33,994 nt of DNA from Bacteroidetes bacterium GWA2_40_15 (GCA_001768195.1 MENI01000090.1:1-33994); one strand, 5' to 3'. Positions 1 to 9,210 are shown, numbered from the stretch's first letter. Notes: generated from the letters alone by a model not told the origin. Program-made: numbers and translations.

Positions 1-2475
1 GACAAGTCAGTTTGTGTCGACTCTGTATTTCTGCCCGGGAATGCTCCTACATACGGCACCGGTAGGTGGGCAATGTTAAGCGGGTCAGGTATTTTTGAGG
101 ATGAATATGATCCGAATTCGAAAGTTACAAATCTGGCATCAGGCCAGAACCGCTTCAGGTGGACTATTACATATAATAATTGCATTTCATTCTCGGAAGT
201 GGATATTAATTATAATTTCATCCTGGCAGAATCAGGAGATGACCAGATACTTTGCGAAGGAACAGCATCCCTTAATGCAAATGATGCAGGAGTGGGAGTA
301 GGCCAGTGGTCAGTTGTGGGAGGATCAGGTTCTGCGAATTTTGTTAATTCGACTCAGTCAAATACCGATGTAATTAACCTTGATAAAGGGATAAACACTC
401 TCAGGTGGACTATAACCAATTCAGGCTGTGTTTCGTATGATAATGTTGTTATTACCAATAATATGCCAACTACAGCATACGCTGGTTCCGACAGATCGGT
501 TTGCGGAGAGGAAATCTTCCTTAATGCGAATTCTGCTGTTATTGGAACCTCAGAATGGTCTGTGCTGAGTGGATCTGCAACAATAGAAAATATTAATCTT
601 GCCAACACAAAAGTCTCCAATCTTTCAATAGGAAGAAATGTTCTGAGGTGGACAATTACAAATCAGAACTGTATTTCTTTTGATGAGGTGATAATTAACA
701 ATGATCAACCATCAAATATTGAAGCCGGGCCCAGCCAGTATATATGTGCAGACACCGCTCAGCTTTATGCTACAGCTCCTGTAAGCGGATATGGCAGATG
801 GTCCATCCTTGCCGGTTCTGCAACCTTTGAGGATAATACCCGTTTTAATTCGAAAGTATATAACCTCGAAAGAGGTGAAAATATCCTGGTATGGACGGTT
901 ACAAGTGCCGGGTGCAGTAATTATGATTCAGTGGTAATTGCAAATAATCTGCCTTCAACACCAAGCGCCGGACCGGACCAGGATATATGTGCCGACAATG
1001 TCTTCATGGCTGCCAACCGTCCGTCGGCAGGAACAGGCCGCTGGAGCATTGTGAGCGGTTCAGCCGTGTTCGAGAATATCAATATGCCAAACACCAAAAC
1101 CACAGGTCTTGGTAACGGGCCAAACGTACTGCGCTGGCTTGTTCAGAACGGAAGCTGCATTCTGTTTGACGAGGTTACCATACAGAACAGCCTGCCTACT
1201 GTCGCTTATGCAGGTGAAGATCAGGCTGTATGCAATACGGCAGCTAATCTGCTGGCAACTGCTCCGGTTTCCGGGACAGGGTCATGGTCTGTCGTCAGCG
1301 GTTATGGTGTATTTGACAATTCGCGACAGCATAATGCCCAGATCACAAGCCTCGGATTCGGTCCTAATACATTGAGATGGACCACCGAAAACGGAAGATG
1401 CAGAACCACTGATGATGTGATAATAAAAAATAATCTCGCTGAAGTCTATGCCGGACCTGACCAGATAGTTTATACCCCCACAATCAGGCTTGTAGGAAAT
1501 AAGCCTTTAAGTGGAGTGGGAGAGTGGGTTGTTCTTGCCGGTCAGGGTCAGATTGAGAATCCTTCCAGCATTGAGACAACTGTTACCGGCCTTGGTGGAG
1601 GAGCAAATACATTCAGCTGGACAATTAATAATGATGGCTGTATCGCCTCAGATGATGTGGTGATAACACACCGCGTTCTGCCTCAGGTATCATTTGATCC
1701 TCTTCCCGGCGGAGGATGCCCGCCGATTACCATTAGTTTCATAAATACGTCGATAGGAGGCGCTCCTTTCACATGGGATTTTGGAGACGGAAGCACTTCA
1801 GGCGCTACAAATACTGACCATACATATTATGTTCCCGGTAAATATACCGTTCGCCTTACAGCTACAGGTCCCGATGGAATAATGGTTCACAAGGATTCAG
1901 TTATCGTGATAAGGGAGATCCCCGTGGCTCAGTTTGAAGTAACTCCTGATATTGCCTATATACCAGGTAATTCTGTTAATTACTTCAACCTGTCGCAGAA
2001 CATTGATTCACTTCTATGGGAGTTTGGTGACGGTACAATTTCAACCGAAGAGAATCCTTCACACAGATATGAGAGAGAGGGAGCTTATGATGTAACCCTT
2101 CATGTATGGTCGGGATACCAATGCTACGATTCACTGGTGCTCAGGCCGGGGGTAATAGTTGAAAGGGCAGGAGTCATTAATTGTCCGAATGCATTTACTC
2201 CTAATCCGAATGGTCCTACAGGAGGTAATTTTAATCAGAATGATTTCTCAAATGATGTATTCCATTGCTTTGTGGAAGGATTGAACGAGTATCATATGGA
2301 GATATATAACAGGCTTGGAATAAGGTTATTTGAAACAAATGATGTTAATTTAGGATGGGACGGATATTTTAAAGGGAAGCTGGTTGAAGAAGGGGCATAT
2401 GTCTTTAAAGTGTATGGGAAGTATAACAGCGGTTCCCCTTTTAACTTTGTTGGTAATATACTGGTGATCCATTAA
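1..2475 (+). CDS. T9SS type B surface protein with tandem Cys-paired repeats and PKD domains (5' end outside the window)
   Basis: The frame is open from base 1, so the true start lies upstream; the ATG at 73 falls inside a repeat. The visible part holds seven tandem repeats of about 81 residues (period 240-249 bp, units starting near 226, 475, 718, 961, 1204 and 1444, plus a truncated first one). Each contains G-x-W-S/A, a G-x-N-x-L-R-W-T-I motif and usually two cysteines. Two PKD domains follow (about 1687-1911 and 1921-2160), each with a W-x-FGDG signature. The last ~100 residues (about 2170-2472), with CPNAFTPN, YNRLGIRLFE and GWDG, match the gliding-motility-type C-terminal domain used for T9SS type B export. 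The protein is expected on the cell surface or secreted, possibly as an adhesin. The gene directly downstream encodes a PorP/SprF protein, the usual partner for such substrates. The ligand is unknown. Confidence 0.9.
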   Translation, partial: DKSVCVDSVFLPGNAPTYGTGRWAMLSGSGIFEDEYDPNSKVTNLASGQNRFRWTITYNNCISFSEVDINYNFILAESGDDQILCEGTASLNANDAGVGVGQWSVVGGSGSANFVNSTQSNTDVINLDKGINTLRWTITNSGCVSYDNVVITNNMPTTAYAGSDRSVCGEEIFLNANSAVIGTSEWSVLSGSATIENINLANTKVSNLSIGRNVLRWTITNQNCISFDEVIINNDQPSNIEAGPSQYICADTAQLYATAPVSGYGRWSILAGSATFEDNTRFNSKVYNLERGENILVWTVTSAGCSNYDSVVIANNLPSTPSAGPDQDICADNVFMAANRPSAGTGRWSIVSGSAVFENINMPNTKTTGLGNGPNVLRWLVQNGSCILFDEVTIQNSLPTVAYAGEDQAVCNTAANLLATAPVSGTGSWSVVSGYGVFDNSRQHNAQITSLGFGPNTLRWTTENGRCRTTDDVIIKNNLAEVYAGPDQIVYTPTIRLVGNKPLSGVGEWVVLAGQGQIENPSSIETTVTGLGGGANTFSWTINNDGCIASDDVVITHRVLPQVSFDPLPGGGCPPITISFINTSIGGAPFTWDFGDGSTSGATNTDHTYYVPGKYTVRLTATGPDGIMVHKDSVIVIREIPVAQFEVTPDIAYIPGNSVNYFNLSQNIDSLLWEFGDGTISTEENPSHRYEREGAYDVTLHVWSGYQCYDSLVLRPGVIVERAGVINCPNAFTPNPNGPTGGNFNQNDFSNDVFHCFVEGLNEYHMEIYNRLGIRLFETNDVNLGWDGYFKGKLVEEGAYVFKVYGKYNSGSPFNFVGNILVIH

Positions 2476-2504
2476 GTGCATTTGCAGGGCATATATGAGG
2501 TGAA

Positions 2505-3500
2505 ATGAGAAGAGTATTTTATATATTAATTCTGGTGGTAATCACGGGCCGTTCAATAGTTGCCGGACAGGATCCGATGTTTACACAGTTCTATGCTGCT
2601 CCTCTGTATCTTGCTCCTTCATTTGCCGGGGGCAATGGAGAGACAAGGGCAATTCTGAATGTACGTGATCAATGGCCGAAATTGCCAGGTGATTATATGA
2701 CCTACGCATTCTCACTCGACCACTATCTGGATAAATTCAGCAGCGGCATCGGATTGCTGCTTTTCAGGGATGAAGCTGCCGGTGGACTCATAAATACTAC
2801 CAATATCGGTTTAAACTATAACTATAACTTCAATATCTCCAGGAAATGGAAGTTAAGTCCGGGCATTCAGGCATATTATTATATGAAAAACATCAATTAT
2901 AGTAAACTTATATTCAGTGACCAGATCTCGCGTGATTATACCACACCCGTATCAATTGAGATGGAGAGATTGAGTGCTATACCCCCTGTCCAGCATCTTG
3001 ATGTCACAACATCCTTGCTTGCATTTTCAGATCTTTACTGGGCAGGTTTCACGGTAGATCACCTCCTGACTTTGAATAGTTCTCTGAAGTCGGAGGGTGG
3101 TTACCTTCCTATTCGTATATCATTATATGGAGGAGGTAAATATGTTCTTTCACAGTTGAGGAGAAGCCAGATTCAGGAGAGTCTTTCAGGAGCCTTTCAT
3201 TTTATGATGCAGGATAAATACAGGTATCTCGATCTGGGAGTATATTATACTCGCCCTCCTATGCAATTCGGGTTATGGTACAGGGGCGTACCGGTATTCC
3301 CAGATAATCCAAATAATGGTGCAATTGCACTTCTTTTCGGGTATAATATAAAGAATGTCACAATAGCTTACAGTTATGACTATACTGTTTCACGCCTGAT
3401 GACCAAGACCGGAGGTGCACATGAAGTCTCGCTTACTCTGGGAATTCAAACTACCGAGCTGAAAAAGAAGAGGAGGATGATTCCCTGTCCTGTTTTGTAA
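2505..3500 (+). CDS. PorP/SprF family type IX secretion outer-membrane protein
   Basis: 331 residues, starting 29 nt after the surface-protein stop, with a purine-rich GAGGTG just before the ATG. A signal peptide (about residues 1-20) is followed by QDPMFTQFYAAPLYLAPSFAG-like sequence, the hallmark N-terminus of mature PorP/SprF proteins. The rest alternates short hydrophobic/aromatic strands and turns, as expected for a ~14-strand barrel. In Flavobacterium johnsoniae SprF is needed for secretion or attachment of SprB, a type B substrate; by analogy this protein probably serves the repeat protein upstream. The two genes are very likely co-transcribed and end at the hairpin at 3568-3600. It is unlikely to be the core PorP of the secretion machine, because porK, porL, porM and porN are not next to it. 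Confidence 0.9.
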   Translation: MRRVFYILILVVITGRSIVAGQDPMFTQFYAAPLYLAPSFAGGNGETRAILNVRDQWPKLPGDYMTYAFSLDHYLDKFSSGIGLLLFRDEAAGGLINTTNIGLNYNYNFNISRKWKLSPGIQAYYYMKNINYSKLIFSDQISRDYTTPVSIEMERLSAIPPVQHLDVTTSLLAFSDLYWAGFTVDHLLTLNSSLKSEGGYLPIRISLYGGGKYVLSQLRRSQIQESLSGAFHFMMQDKYRYLDLGVYYTRPPMQFGLWYRGVPVFPDNPNNGAIALLFGYNIKNVTIAYSYDYTVSRLMTKTGGAHEVSLTLGIQTTELKKKRRMIPCPVL

Positions 3501-3567
3501 ATTTTAGGTCTGCCCCATATTCCATCTTCCGATGTATCCATTTTTTTTGATCATATAATAAAATAAA

Positions 3568-3600
3568 GAGGGTGCCACTTTTGAGACACTCTCATTTTTT
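3568..3600. terminator. Hairpin terminator between convergent genes
   Basis: GAGGGTG (3568-3574) pairs with CACTCTC (3587-3593), with one G-T pair, and is followed by A and six T on the plus strand. The minus-strand reading has a T-rich stretch on the other side (3550-3567), so it could end transcription from both directions. It lies between the PorP/SprF gene (plus) and the SiaC-like gene (minus). Confidence 0.65.
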
Positions 3601-3631
3601 AAATTAATCTGGAAACAAAACCCGATATGTT

Positions 3632-4090
3632 TCAGATCAGAATAGTTGACTCTTTGATAACTGTGCCGTCTTTATCAGTTCCGTAGATCTTAATGCCGAT
3701 ACTGATCTTAATCTCGCCAATGTTATCAATAAGTGAACCTATTGAGTGTTTAACATCTTCTTCGTTCATTTCTGTAAGATCTTCAATGTCAAAGTACAGA
3801 TGGATATAGAGAACACTTTCGGGATCTTCAATTTTCCCCAGTGCTTTAACCAGCTTGGCAATCCATATAGTTGAGGCGCTGTTGAAGTATTCCAGGTTCA
3901 GACGAAAATTTGTAACTTTCCGGGGTGATTTTACATATTCATTGATCCAGAGCAGCAGAGGCTCATATATTTTAGCAGCATTTTCCGGAATCGACCTGCC
4001 GGAGAGTATAAGATCACCGGAGTGGTGATTGAAATCTACCTGTGGAGTTTTTGAAGTTCTTTCCGTGAATATGTGGTTTATCTCATTCAT
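3632..4090 (-). CDS. SiaC-like regulatory phosphoprotein (DUF1987)
   Basis: 152 residues from the ATG at 4090. The frame stays open to an ATG at 4219, but the extra 43 residues are Phe/Leu-rich, unlike the family N-terminus, and would make the protein too long for DUF1987 (about 125-130 residues). The start chosen gives the usual opening, with T-P-x-V-x-F and then SGRSIPENAA. In Pseudomonas aeruginosa, SiaC is phosphorylated on a threonine in a YFNTSS-type motif by SiaB, dephosphorylated by SiaA, and when unphosphorylated activates the diguanylate cyclase SiaD. Here the motif reads YFNSAS (residues 68-73), so Ser71 stands where the threonine is expected. No siaA, siaB or siaD partner is visible nearby, so it is an orphan in this window. 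It is divergent from copA. The family assignment is fairly firm; the signalling role here is inferred. Confidence 0.75.
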   Translation of the reverse strand: MNEINHIFTERTSKTPQVDFNHHSGDLILSGRSIPENAAKIYEPLLLWINEYVKSPRKVTNFRLNLEYFNSASTIWIAKLVKALGKIEDPESVLYIHLYFDIEDLTEMNEEDVKHSIGSLIDNIGEIKISIGIKIYGTDKDGTVIKESTILI

Positions 4091-4332
4091 GCTATGGAAC
4101 AGAAGTAGAAAAAGTTGGTAACTTCCGGGTATAAAGGTCGTAAAACTTAAAAATGAATGATTTTCATTTGTCAAAAAGAAGAATTGCTTTATCAAAGAAT
4201 ATTGTTCATTGGGCTTCAATTCTATAATTTTCGGTTTAATTATGTTATTAGTGCGAGTAAAGAAGATCAGATATTAAACAATGAACCTGCTTTCTTGTTA
4301 GACAGAGGAAAGAATATTTCACTCAGAATGAA

Positions 4333-6561
4333 ATGAATAATCCTCAGGAAAAATCGGTTAAAAAACAATTCCCGGTTACCGGATTGTCCTGCGCCTCTTG
4401 TGCAAGCAATGTGGAGCTGAAGCTTAATAATCATGCCGGGGTGGTACAGGCAGCCGTGAACCTTGCCTCACAGATCGCTACAATTGAATATCTACCATCA
4501 AAGGTAAAACCAGCTGATCTCAAGGAATCAATAGTATCGATAGGTTATGACCTTATTATTGATGAATCTGCCAGGGCAAAGGAGGAACTTGAAAACCTTC
4601 AGCAGAAGAGGATAAAATCCCTTAGACGGAGAACTTTTTGGTCGATATCATTATCATTTCCTCTGGTAACTATCAGCATGTTCTTCATGAATATGCCCTA
4701 TGCAAATTTCATTATGTGGGCCATTGCCACTCCAATTGTGATATGGATGGGCCGGAGTTTTTTCATTAACGGCTGGCGGCAGCTGATGCACCGCAGTGCA
4801 AATATGGATACTCTGGTTGCCCTTAGTACAGGGATCGCTTACCTGTTCAGTGTTTTCAATACTCTCTTCCCGGAATTCTGGCATGAACGGGGGCTTCATG
4901 CTCATGTCTATTTTGAGGCTGCAGGTGTTGTAATTGCCCTCATACTTGTTGGTAAACTATTGGAAGAAGGAGCAAAGGCTAATACTTCTTCAGCCATTAA
5001 AAAACTTATAGGCCTACAACCTAAAACTGTTATCAAGGTTGCTGCGGATGGTTCAACCAAAGAATTTCTCATTGCAACTGTAAAGGTTGGTGATATAATG
5101 TTGATTAAACCCGGGGAAAAGATCCCGGTCGACGGAATTGTAACTCAGGGAAACAGCTATGTTGATGAGAGCCTTATATCAGGAGAACCTGTTCCGGTTA
5201 TAAAGGAACCAGGAACTGTCGTATTTGCAGGCACTATAAATCAGAAAGGAAGCTTCCATTTCAGGGCGGAGAAGGTGGGGGCTGATACTCTGCTCAGCGG
5301 TATCATCAGGATGGTACAGGAAGCGCAGGGCAGTAAAGCTCCTGTGCAGAAGCTGGTTGATAAAGTTGCTTTGATTTTTGTCCCCACTGTTGTGGTTATT
5401 TCCCTGATAACTCTTGCCGCCTGGATGATATTTGGCGGAGAGAACGGATCCGTACAGGGTGTCATGTCAATGGTTACGGTGCTGGTTATAGCATGTCCAT
5501 GTGCACTCGGACTGGCAACACCGACTGCTATCATGGTTGGTATTGGTAAAGGAGCAGAAAGTAACATTCTGATAAAAGATGCTGAAGCGCTTGAGCAGAC
5601 ATATAAAATGAAAGCTCTGCTGCTTGACAAAACAGGAACCATAACAGAGGGTAAACCGACAGTGGAACAAATTGAATGGCTGTCTGCAGCAGATAAAGAT
5701 AAAAATATCAATATTCTGTTCAGCCTTGAAAAAGCATCAGAGCATCCGCTGGCCGATGCCATTGTAGCTAACCTTAAGGCAGTCTCAGCCTCTCTGATTC
5801 TGGATGATATACAAAGCATTACCGGGAAGGGAATAACTGCAAAATACAAAGATGTAAGATATTATGCCGGGGGCAGCAGACTTATGGGGGAGAATAAATT
5901 AGTTGTCAATAATGAACTGGAAATACTGGCAGCCAGGTGGGAAGCGGAAGCCAGATCAATAGTCTATTTTGCTGACAGTACAAAAGTACTGGCTGCAATA
6001 TCAGTTACTGATCCGGTAAAGAAGAATTCTGCTCAGGCCATTAAGGAATTGAAAGAGATGGGTATTGAGGTTTATATGGTAACAGGTGACAATGAAAAAA
6101 CTGCGGCAGCAGTGGCAGAGATGACCGGAGTTAACGGTTACAAATCAGATATGCTGCCTTCAGACAAAGCAGATTTTATAAAATCGCTTCAGAAGGATGG
6201 TAAAATAACAGGCATGGTTGGTGACGGGATAAATGACAGCCAGGCACTTGCAACGGCTGACGTAAGTATAGCAATGGGCAAAGGATCGGACATAGCCATT
6301 GATGCTGCTAAGATGACAATAATCAGTAGTGACCTTTCATTAATTCCTGTTGCAATCAGACTGAGCAGGAACACTGTTAAAACCATCCGCCAGAATCTCT
6401 TCTGGGCATTTATCTATAACATAATCGGAATACCTCTTGCTGCAGGCGTTCTGTTTCCCATAAACGGGTTCCTTCTTAACCCGATGATCGCCGGAGCAGC
6501 CATGGCACTGAGCAGCATCAGCGTTGTCAGTAATAGCCTGAGACTGAAATGGTCAGGCTGA
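4333..6561 (+). CDS. copA: Copper(I)-exporting P1B-type ATPase
   Basis: 742 residues. One N-terminal heavy-metal-associated domain carries GLSCASC (Cys20 and Cys23). Then come the transmembrane segments, an actuator domain with SGEP in place of TGE, the CPC ion-binding motif (residues 388-390), the phosphorylation motif DKTGT (Asp432), the nucleotide-domain HP motif (SEHPLAD), TGDNEKT, and the hinge GDGIND (Asp631 and Asp635). The last two membrane helices hold Tyr695-Asn696 and M-x-x-S-S (724-728), which with CPC form the Cu(I)-specific set (subgroup 1B-1). It pumps Cu(I) from the cytoplasm across the inner membrane at the cost of ATP. There is no copper chaperone gene or CsoR/CueR-type regulator beside it. 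The 242-bp divergent region shared with the SiaC-like gene is AT-rich, with a weak TAATTTTC box near 4225. Confidence 0.95.
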   Translation: MNNPQEKSVKKQFPVTGLSCASCASNVELKLNNHAGVVQAAVNLASQIATIEYLPSKVKPADLKESIVSIGYDLIIDESARAKEELENLQQKRIKSLRRRTFWSISLSFPLVTISMFFMNMPYANFIMWAIATPIVIWMGRSFFINGWRQLMHRSANMDTLVALSTGIAYLFSVFNTLFPEFWHERGLHAHVYFEAAGVVIALILVGKLLEEGAKANTSSAIKKLIGLQPKTVIKVAADGSTKEFLIATVKVGDIMLIKPGEKIPVDGIVTQGNSYVDESLISGEPVPVIKEPGTVVFAGTINQKGSFHFRAEKVGADTLLSGIIRMVQEAQGSKAPVQKLVDKVALIFVPTVVVISLITLAAWMIFGGENGSVQGVMSMVTVLVIACPCALGLATPTAIMVGIGKGAESNILIKDAEALEQTYKMKALLLDKTGTITEGKPTVEQIEWLSAADKDKNINILFSLEKASEHPLADAIVANLKAVSASLILDDIQSITGKGITAKYKDVRYYAGGSRLMGENKLVVNNELEILAARWEAEARSIVYFADSTKVLAAISVTDPVKKNSAQAIKELKEMGIEVYMVTGDNEKTAAAVAEMTGVNGYKSDMLPSDKADFIKSLQKDGKITGMVGDGINDSQALATADVSIAMGKGSDIAIDAAKMTIISSDLSLIPVAIRLSRNTVKTIRQNLFWAFIYNIIGIPLAAGVLFPINGFLLNPMIAGAAMALSSISVVSNSLRLKWSG

Positions 6562-6628
6562 TCAGGTCCTTCTTCCCATTTGGATAAAAAAGCGAAAAGG
6601 TTTATATTGGCATAAAACAGGTTAAGGA

Positions 6629-7729
6629 ATGATGTGGAGGACTTCATTTTATTTCATTTTATTCATCTGGTTGACAATACTCTCCGTCAGGGCAGATTCA
6701 ATACCGGGTTTGCATACAGGCTTTCAGGCTCATTATGGTTTTATCATACCCCATTCAGATGCTATCGAACCTGTTTCACATTCCAATCCGTATGGAATTG
6801 AACTTGGTATCAATAAGCTTCATACGTCATTTAACAAATGGCAGGTGTTTAATGCTTACTGGATTTCAGGCATCCGGGCCGGATATTTCAACTTTCAGAA
6901 CCCTTCAGTCCTTGGAAGTGCATTTGAAATAACTCTCTTTGCTGAACCGGTTGTTTTCCAGAGAAGCAGTTTTATGTTTTCAATTCGTGGAGGAATGGGC
7001 TTATCATACCATGCAAAGATCTACGATGAAGTGGAAAATCCCACAAACCAGTTCTTCAGTACAAAGCTGGTTTTCCCGCTTTTTATAGATCTGAGAGTAA
7101 AGCAGAGGCTGGCAGGAAGAACATTCATTACCCTGTCGGGCTGTTATAATCATATATCGAACGGAGGTTTCAAACAGCCAAACAAAGGCATGAATTTCCC
7201 CACTCTGGCTCTCGGACTGGATTATTTCCATTCTGACGTTCCTGCCCTTGATCAAAACTATTCTTCAACACTGACAGTACCAAAACCAGGTATTGCACTT
7301 CAGGTTCAGACCCTTATGGCTGTAAAAGTTCTTGAGGAGTCTGAAGAATATCCCGAACAGAAAGTTTTTATCTATGGATTCAGTGTGAGGTCTTCAAAAC
7401 ATCTGACCACTTTTTATGCTCTTAACCTTGGCGCTGAACTGGTAATTGACGGCTATATAAGAGAATTGGTTGAAAGGGAACAATCAGGCCTTGATCATAA
7501 AAGGGCAGCTGTTACTGTCGGTCAGGATTTTCTTCTTGGGAAAGTGGCTTTCTCGCAGTTACTTGGCATTTATTTTTACTCTCCTTATGAACCAAGGAAG
7601 CCTGTTTACCAGAAGTATGAGATGACATATGAATTCACGCCAAAGCTTGCAGCGGGGGGGTTTCTCAAAGCACACCTTCAGGTAGCTGAAATGATGGGTT
7701 TGTGCTTCAGTTACTCCTTTAAATGGTAA
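6629..7729 (+). CDS. Acyloxyacyl hydrolase / PagL-like lipid A deacylase family outer-membrane protein
   Basis: 366 residues with a signal peptide (cleavage likely after VRA, about residue 22). The N-terminal half resembles the PagL-type barrel found in Bacteroidota, with the signature NHISNGG-FKQPNKGMN. His175 and Ser177 match the catalytic His and Ser of PagL (HxSN). The Glu that completes the Pseudomonas triad, 14 residues after the His, is Asn189 here. The remaining ~160 residues go beyond the usual PagL length (about 150-180 residues) and look like more outer-membrane strands ending in an aromatic (KW). The expected role is removal of an acyl chain from lipid A or another envelope lipid. 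It starts 67 nt after copA (AAGGAATG before the start), so it may be co-transcribed, though no functional link is obvious. The family call is good; the activity is uncertain. Confidence 0.7.
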   Translation: MMWRTSFYFILFIWLTILSVRADSIPGLHTGFQAHYGFIIPHSDAIEPVSHSNPYGIELGINKLHTSFNKWQVFNAYWISGIRAGYFNFQNPSVLGSAFEITLFAEPVVFQRSSFMFSIRGGMGLSYHAKIYDEVENPTNQFFSTKLVFPLFIDLRVKQRLAGRTFITLSGCYNHISNGGFKQPNKGMNFPTLALGLDYFHSDVPALDQNYSSTLTVPKPGIALQVQTLMAVKVLEESEEYPEQKVFIYGFSVRSSKHLTTFYALNLGAELVIDGYIRELVEREQSGLDHKRAAVTVGQDFLLGKVAFSQLLGIYFYSPYEPRKPVYQKYEMTYEFTPKLAAGGFLKAHLQVAEMMGLCFSYSFKW

Positions 7730-7732
7730 ATG

Positions 7733-9004
7733 TTATTTTGTGAAATCAACCACTGTTTTACCCTGAACTTTTTTCAGGTCAACCTCTTTGGAAACCCCGT
7801 TTACAGTTACCTTGTATTTTCCATAGAACGCCGATGTTGCAAAGTTTCCTTTATTGTCTGAGTTACCAGTTTCATTTGTCCACCATTCTTTGAAGATCAG
7901 GTTTTGATATGCATCAACAGCAGGGGTAGGAGACCAGTCGCGTCTGTAGAGCGATGATGCAGGTATCCAGTTGGCTCCTGCCCAGAAACCCCACATAATA
8001 ATTCCTTCAACCTGGGGGTGGGCAAAACAGATCCTGTAATAATCAACAATATCCTTAGCTTTCTGCTGCTCTTCCTCTGCTGTCATCTCAAGTTTTGTAT
8101 CCTTAAGGAATTTTGAGCGCTGTCCGGGCATATTGAATTCGGTAACTTTTATAGGCAATTTGAATTTTGCCAGTGAATCAAGCGCATCCATGAGCTGCTT
8201 ACGGTCGAATGATTCGGCATGCAGATGCCCCTGCACACCAATACCGGCGATAGGTACTCCCTGCTTAAGTAACAGCCTGATCTGAGCCATATATTCAGGT
8301 AGTTTATTCCCGGTAAGGATATCGTAATCATTCAGATAAAGTTTTGCATCCGGATCACCATTATGTACCCACTCAGTCATATCTTTTGTGATCATCGGTC
8401 CGAGCCGGTCTTCATAATAGTTCCCGTGTATCATCTCATTATTAAGGTCATATTCCGCAAATCTGTTCTTATAGTGTGAGGCAAGCGATTCCGCTCTGTT
8501 CTTAAGAGTTTTCAGGAGCTCATCGTCGTTCATCTCCTTGAGCCATGGCTGCACACGGTTAGGTATGCCCCAGAATATGTTATGACCCCTCAAAGGAATG
8601 TTGTTTTCCTCAGTCCATTTCAGGATTCCGTCTACTGTTGAGTAATTGACCTCTCCGCGGTTCCTCTCCATATCGGGCCATTTAACAGCATTTTCAGTTA
8701 CCGCTGAATTAAAATTCTCAAGGAATTTCTCCTTATATTGTTTTTTATCTTCAGCCGGCATTCTTTCACTGGCAAGTCCGTTGGAAATGGCACATCCGAA
8801 CCAGAACTCATGTCTGAGCTGTTCAACCACAACTTTATCGCCGGGTTTTGCTTTTACGAGAAGCTCTCCCTTACGGAGCTTTGTGATATCATCATTTATA
8901 CCAGGGTATTGCGAAAATAAATCTACCGTGGTGATAAACTGAAATGCCAATATCAGGATTAATCCATATACCCGACTGTTGTTCATTGTTTTTGATGCTT
9001 TCAT
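7733..9004 (-). CDS. GH10 endo-1,4-beta-xylanase, exported
   Basis: 423 residues. The start at 9004 gives a signal peptide with hydrophobic core GLILILAFQF; an ATG at 8986 (residue 7) would give a shorter one. The catalytic domain has the GH10 landmarks: HNIFWG (about 141-146), the acid/base Glu190 in DLNNE, the GIGVQGH strand (255-260), the nucleophile Glu289 in KVTEFN, and WGFW near the end. A short ~45-residue C-terminal beta segment follows (FYGKYKVTVNG), commonly seen after GH10 domains in Bacteroidota. It should cleave the xylan backbone in the periplasm or at the surface. It converges on the PagL-like gene with only 3 nt between stops. With the GH5-like and GH172 genes it suggests hemicellulose use. 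Confidence 0.92.
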   Translation of the reverse strand: MKASKTMNNSRVYGLILILAFQFITTVDLFSQYPGINDDITKLRKGELLVKAKPGDKVVVEQLRHEFWFGCAISNGLASERMPAEDKKQYKEKFLENFNSAVTENAVKWPDMERNRGEVNYSTVDGILKWTEENNIPLRGHNIFWGIPNRVQPWLKEMNDDELLKTLKNRAESLASHYKNRFAEYDLNNEMIHGNYYEDRLGPMITKDMTEWVHNGDPDAKLYLNDYDILTGNKLPEYMAQIRLLLKQGVPIAGIGVQGHLHAESFDRKQLMDALDSLAKFKLPIKVTEFNMPGQRSKFLKDTKLEMTAEEEQQKAKDIVDYYRICFAHPQVEGIIMWGFWAGANWIPASSLYRRDWSPTPAVDAYQNLIFKEWWTNETGNSDNKGNFATSAFYGKYKVTVNGVSKEVDLKKVQGKTVVDFTK

Positions 9005-9110
9005 ATCTTTTAATCTTTAAGACTCCAATATTTCTATAAATTTAATTATTTCACAACAGAATAATCACCTCTCATTCAAAAAACTCACTTTTCTTATTAA
9101 CTGACCTCAC

Positions 9111-9138
9111 CTCACCACTCACTACTCACCCCTCACCC
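9111..9138. repeat. 7-bp tandem repeat, four units (CTCACNN)
   Basis: Four head-to-tail heptamers: CTCACCA, CTCACTA, CTCACCC, CTCACCC, with one more CTCAC just before (9106). The stretch 9104-9139 contains no G at all on the plus strand. It lies in the 206-bp region between the divergent GH10 gene and the Tyr/His/Trp-rich protein, about 70 bp upstream of the latter's start. Confidence 0.8.
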
Positions 9139-9210
9139 AGTCTCCCCCTCAATGTTTGGTACGGGTTTTGCATTTACTTATATAGTTTGACAACTTTAAC
9201 AACAGATAAA

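Noticed and set aside
5241-5849. A 202-codon open frame on the minus strand inside copA
   Set aside because: Low-quality Ser/Ala/Leu composition, no family resemblance, and fully covered by the clearly coding copA frame.
9106-9150. CTCAC repeats considered as a CRISPR remnant
   Set aside because: Units are only 7 bp with no spacers and no cas genes; it is a simple tandem repeat.
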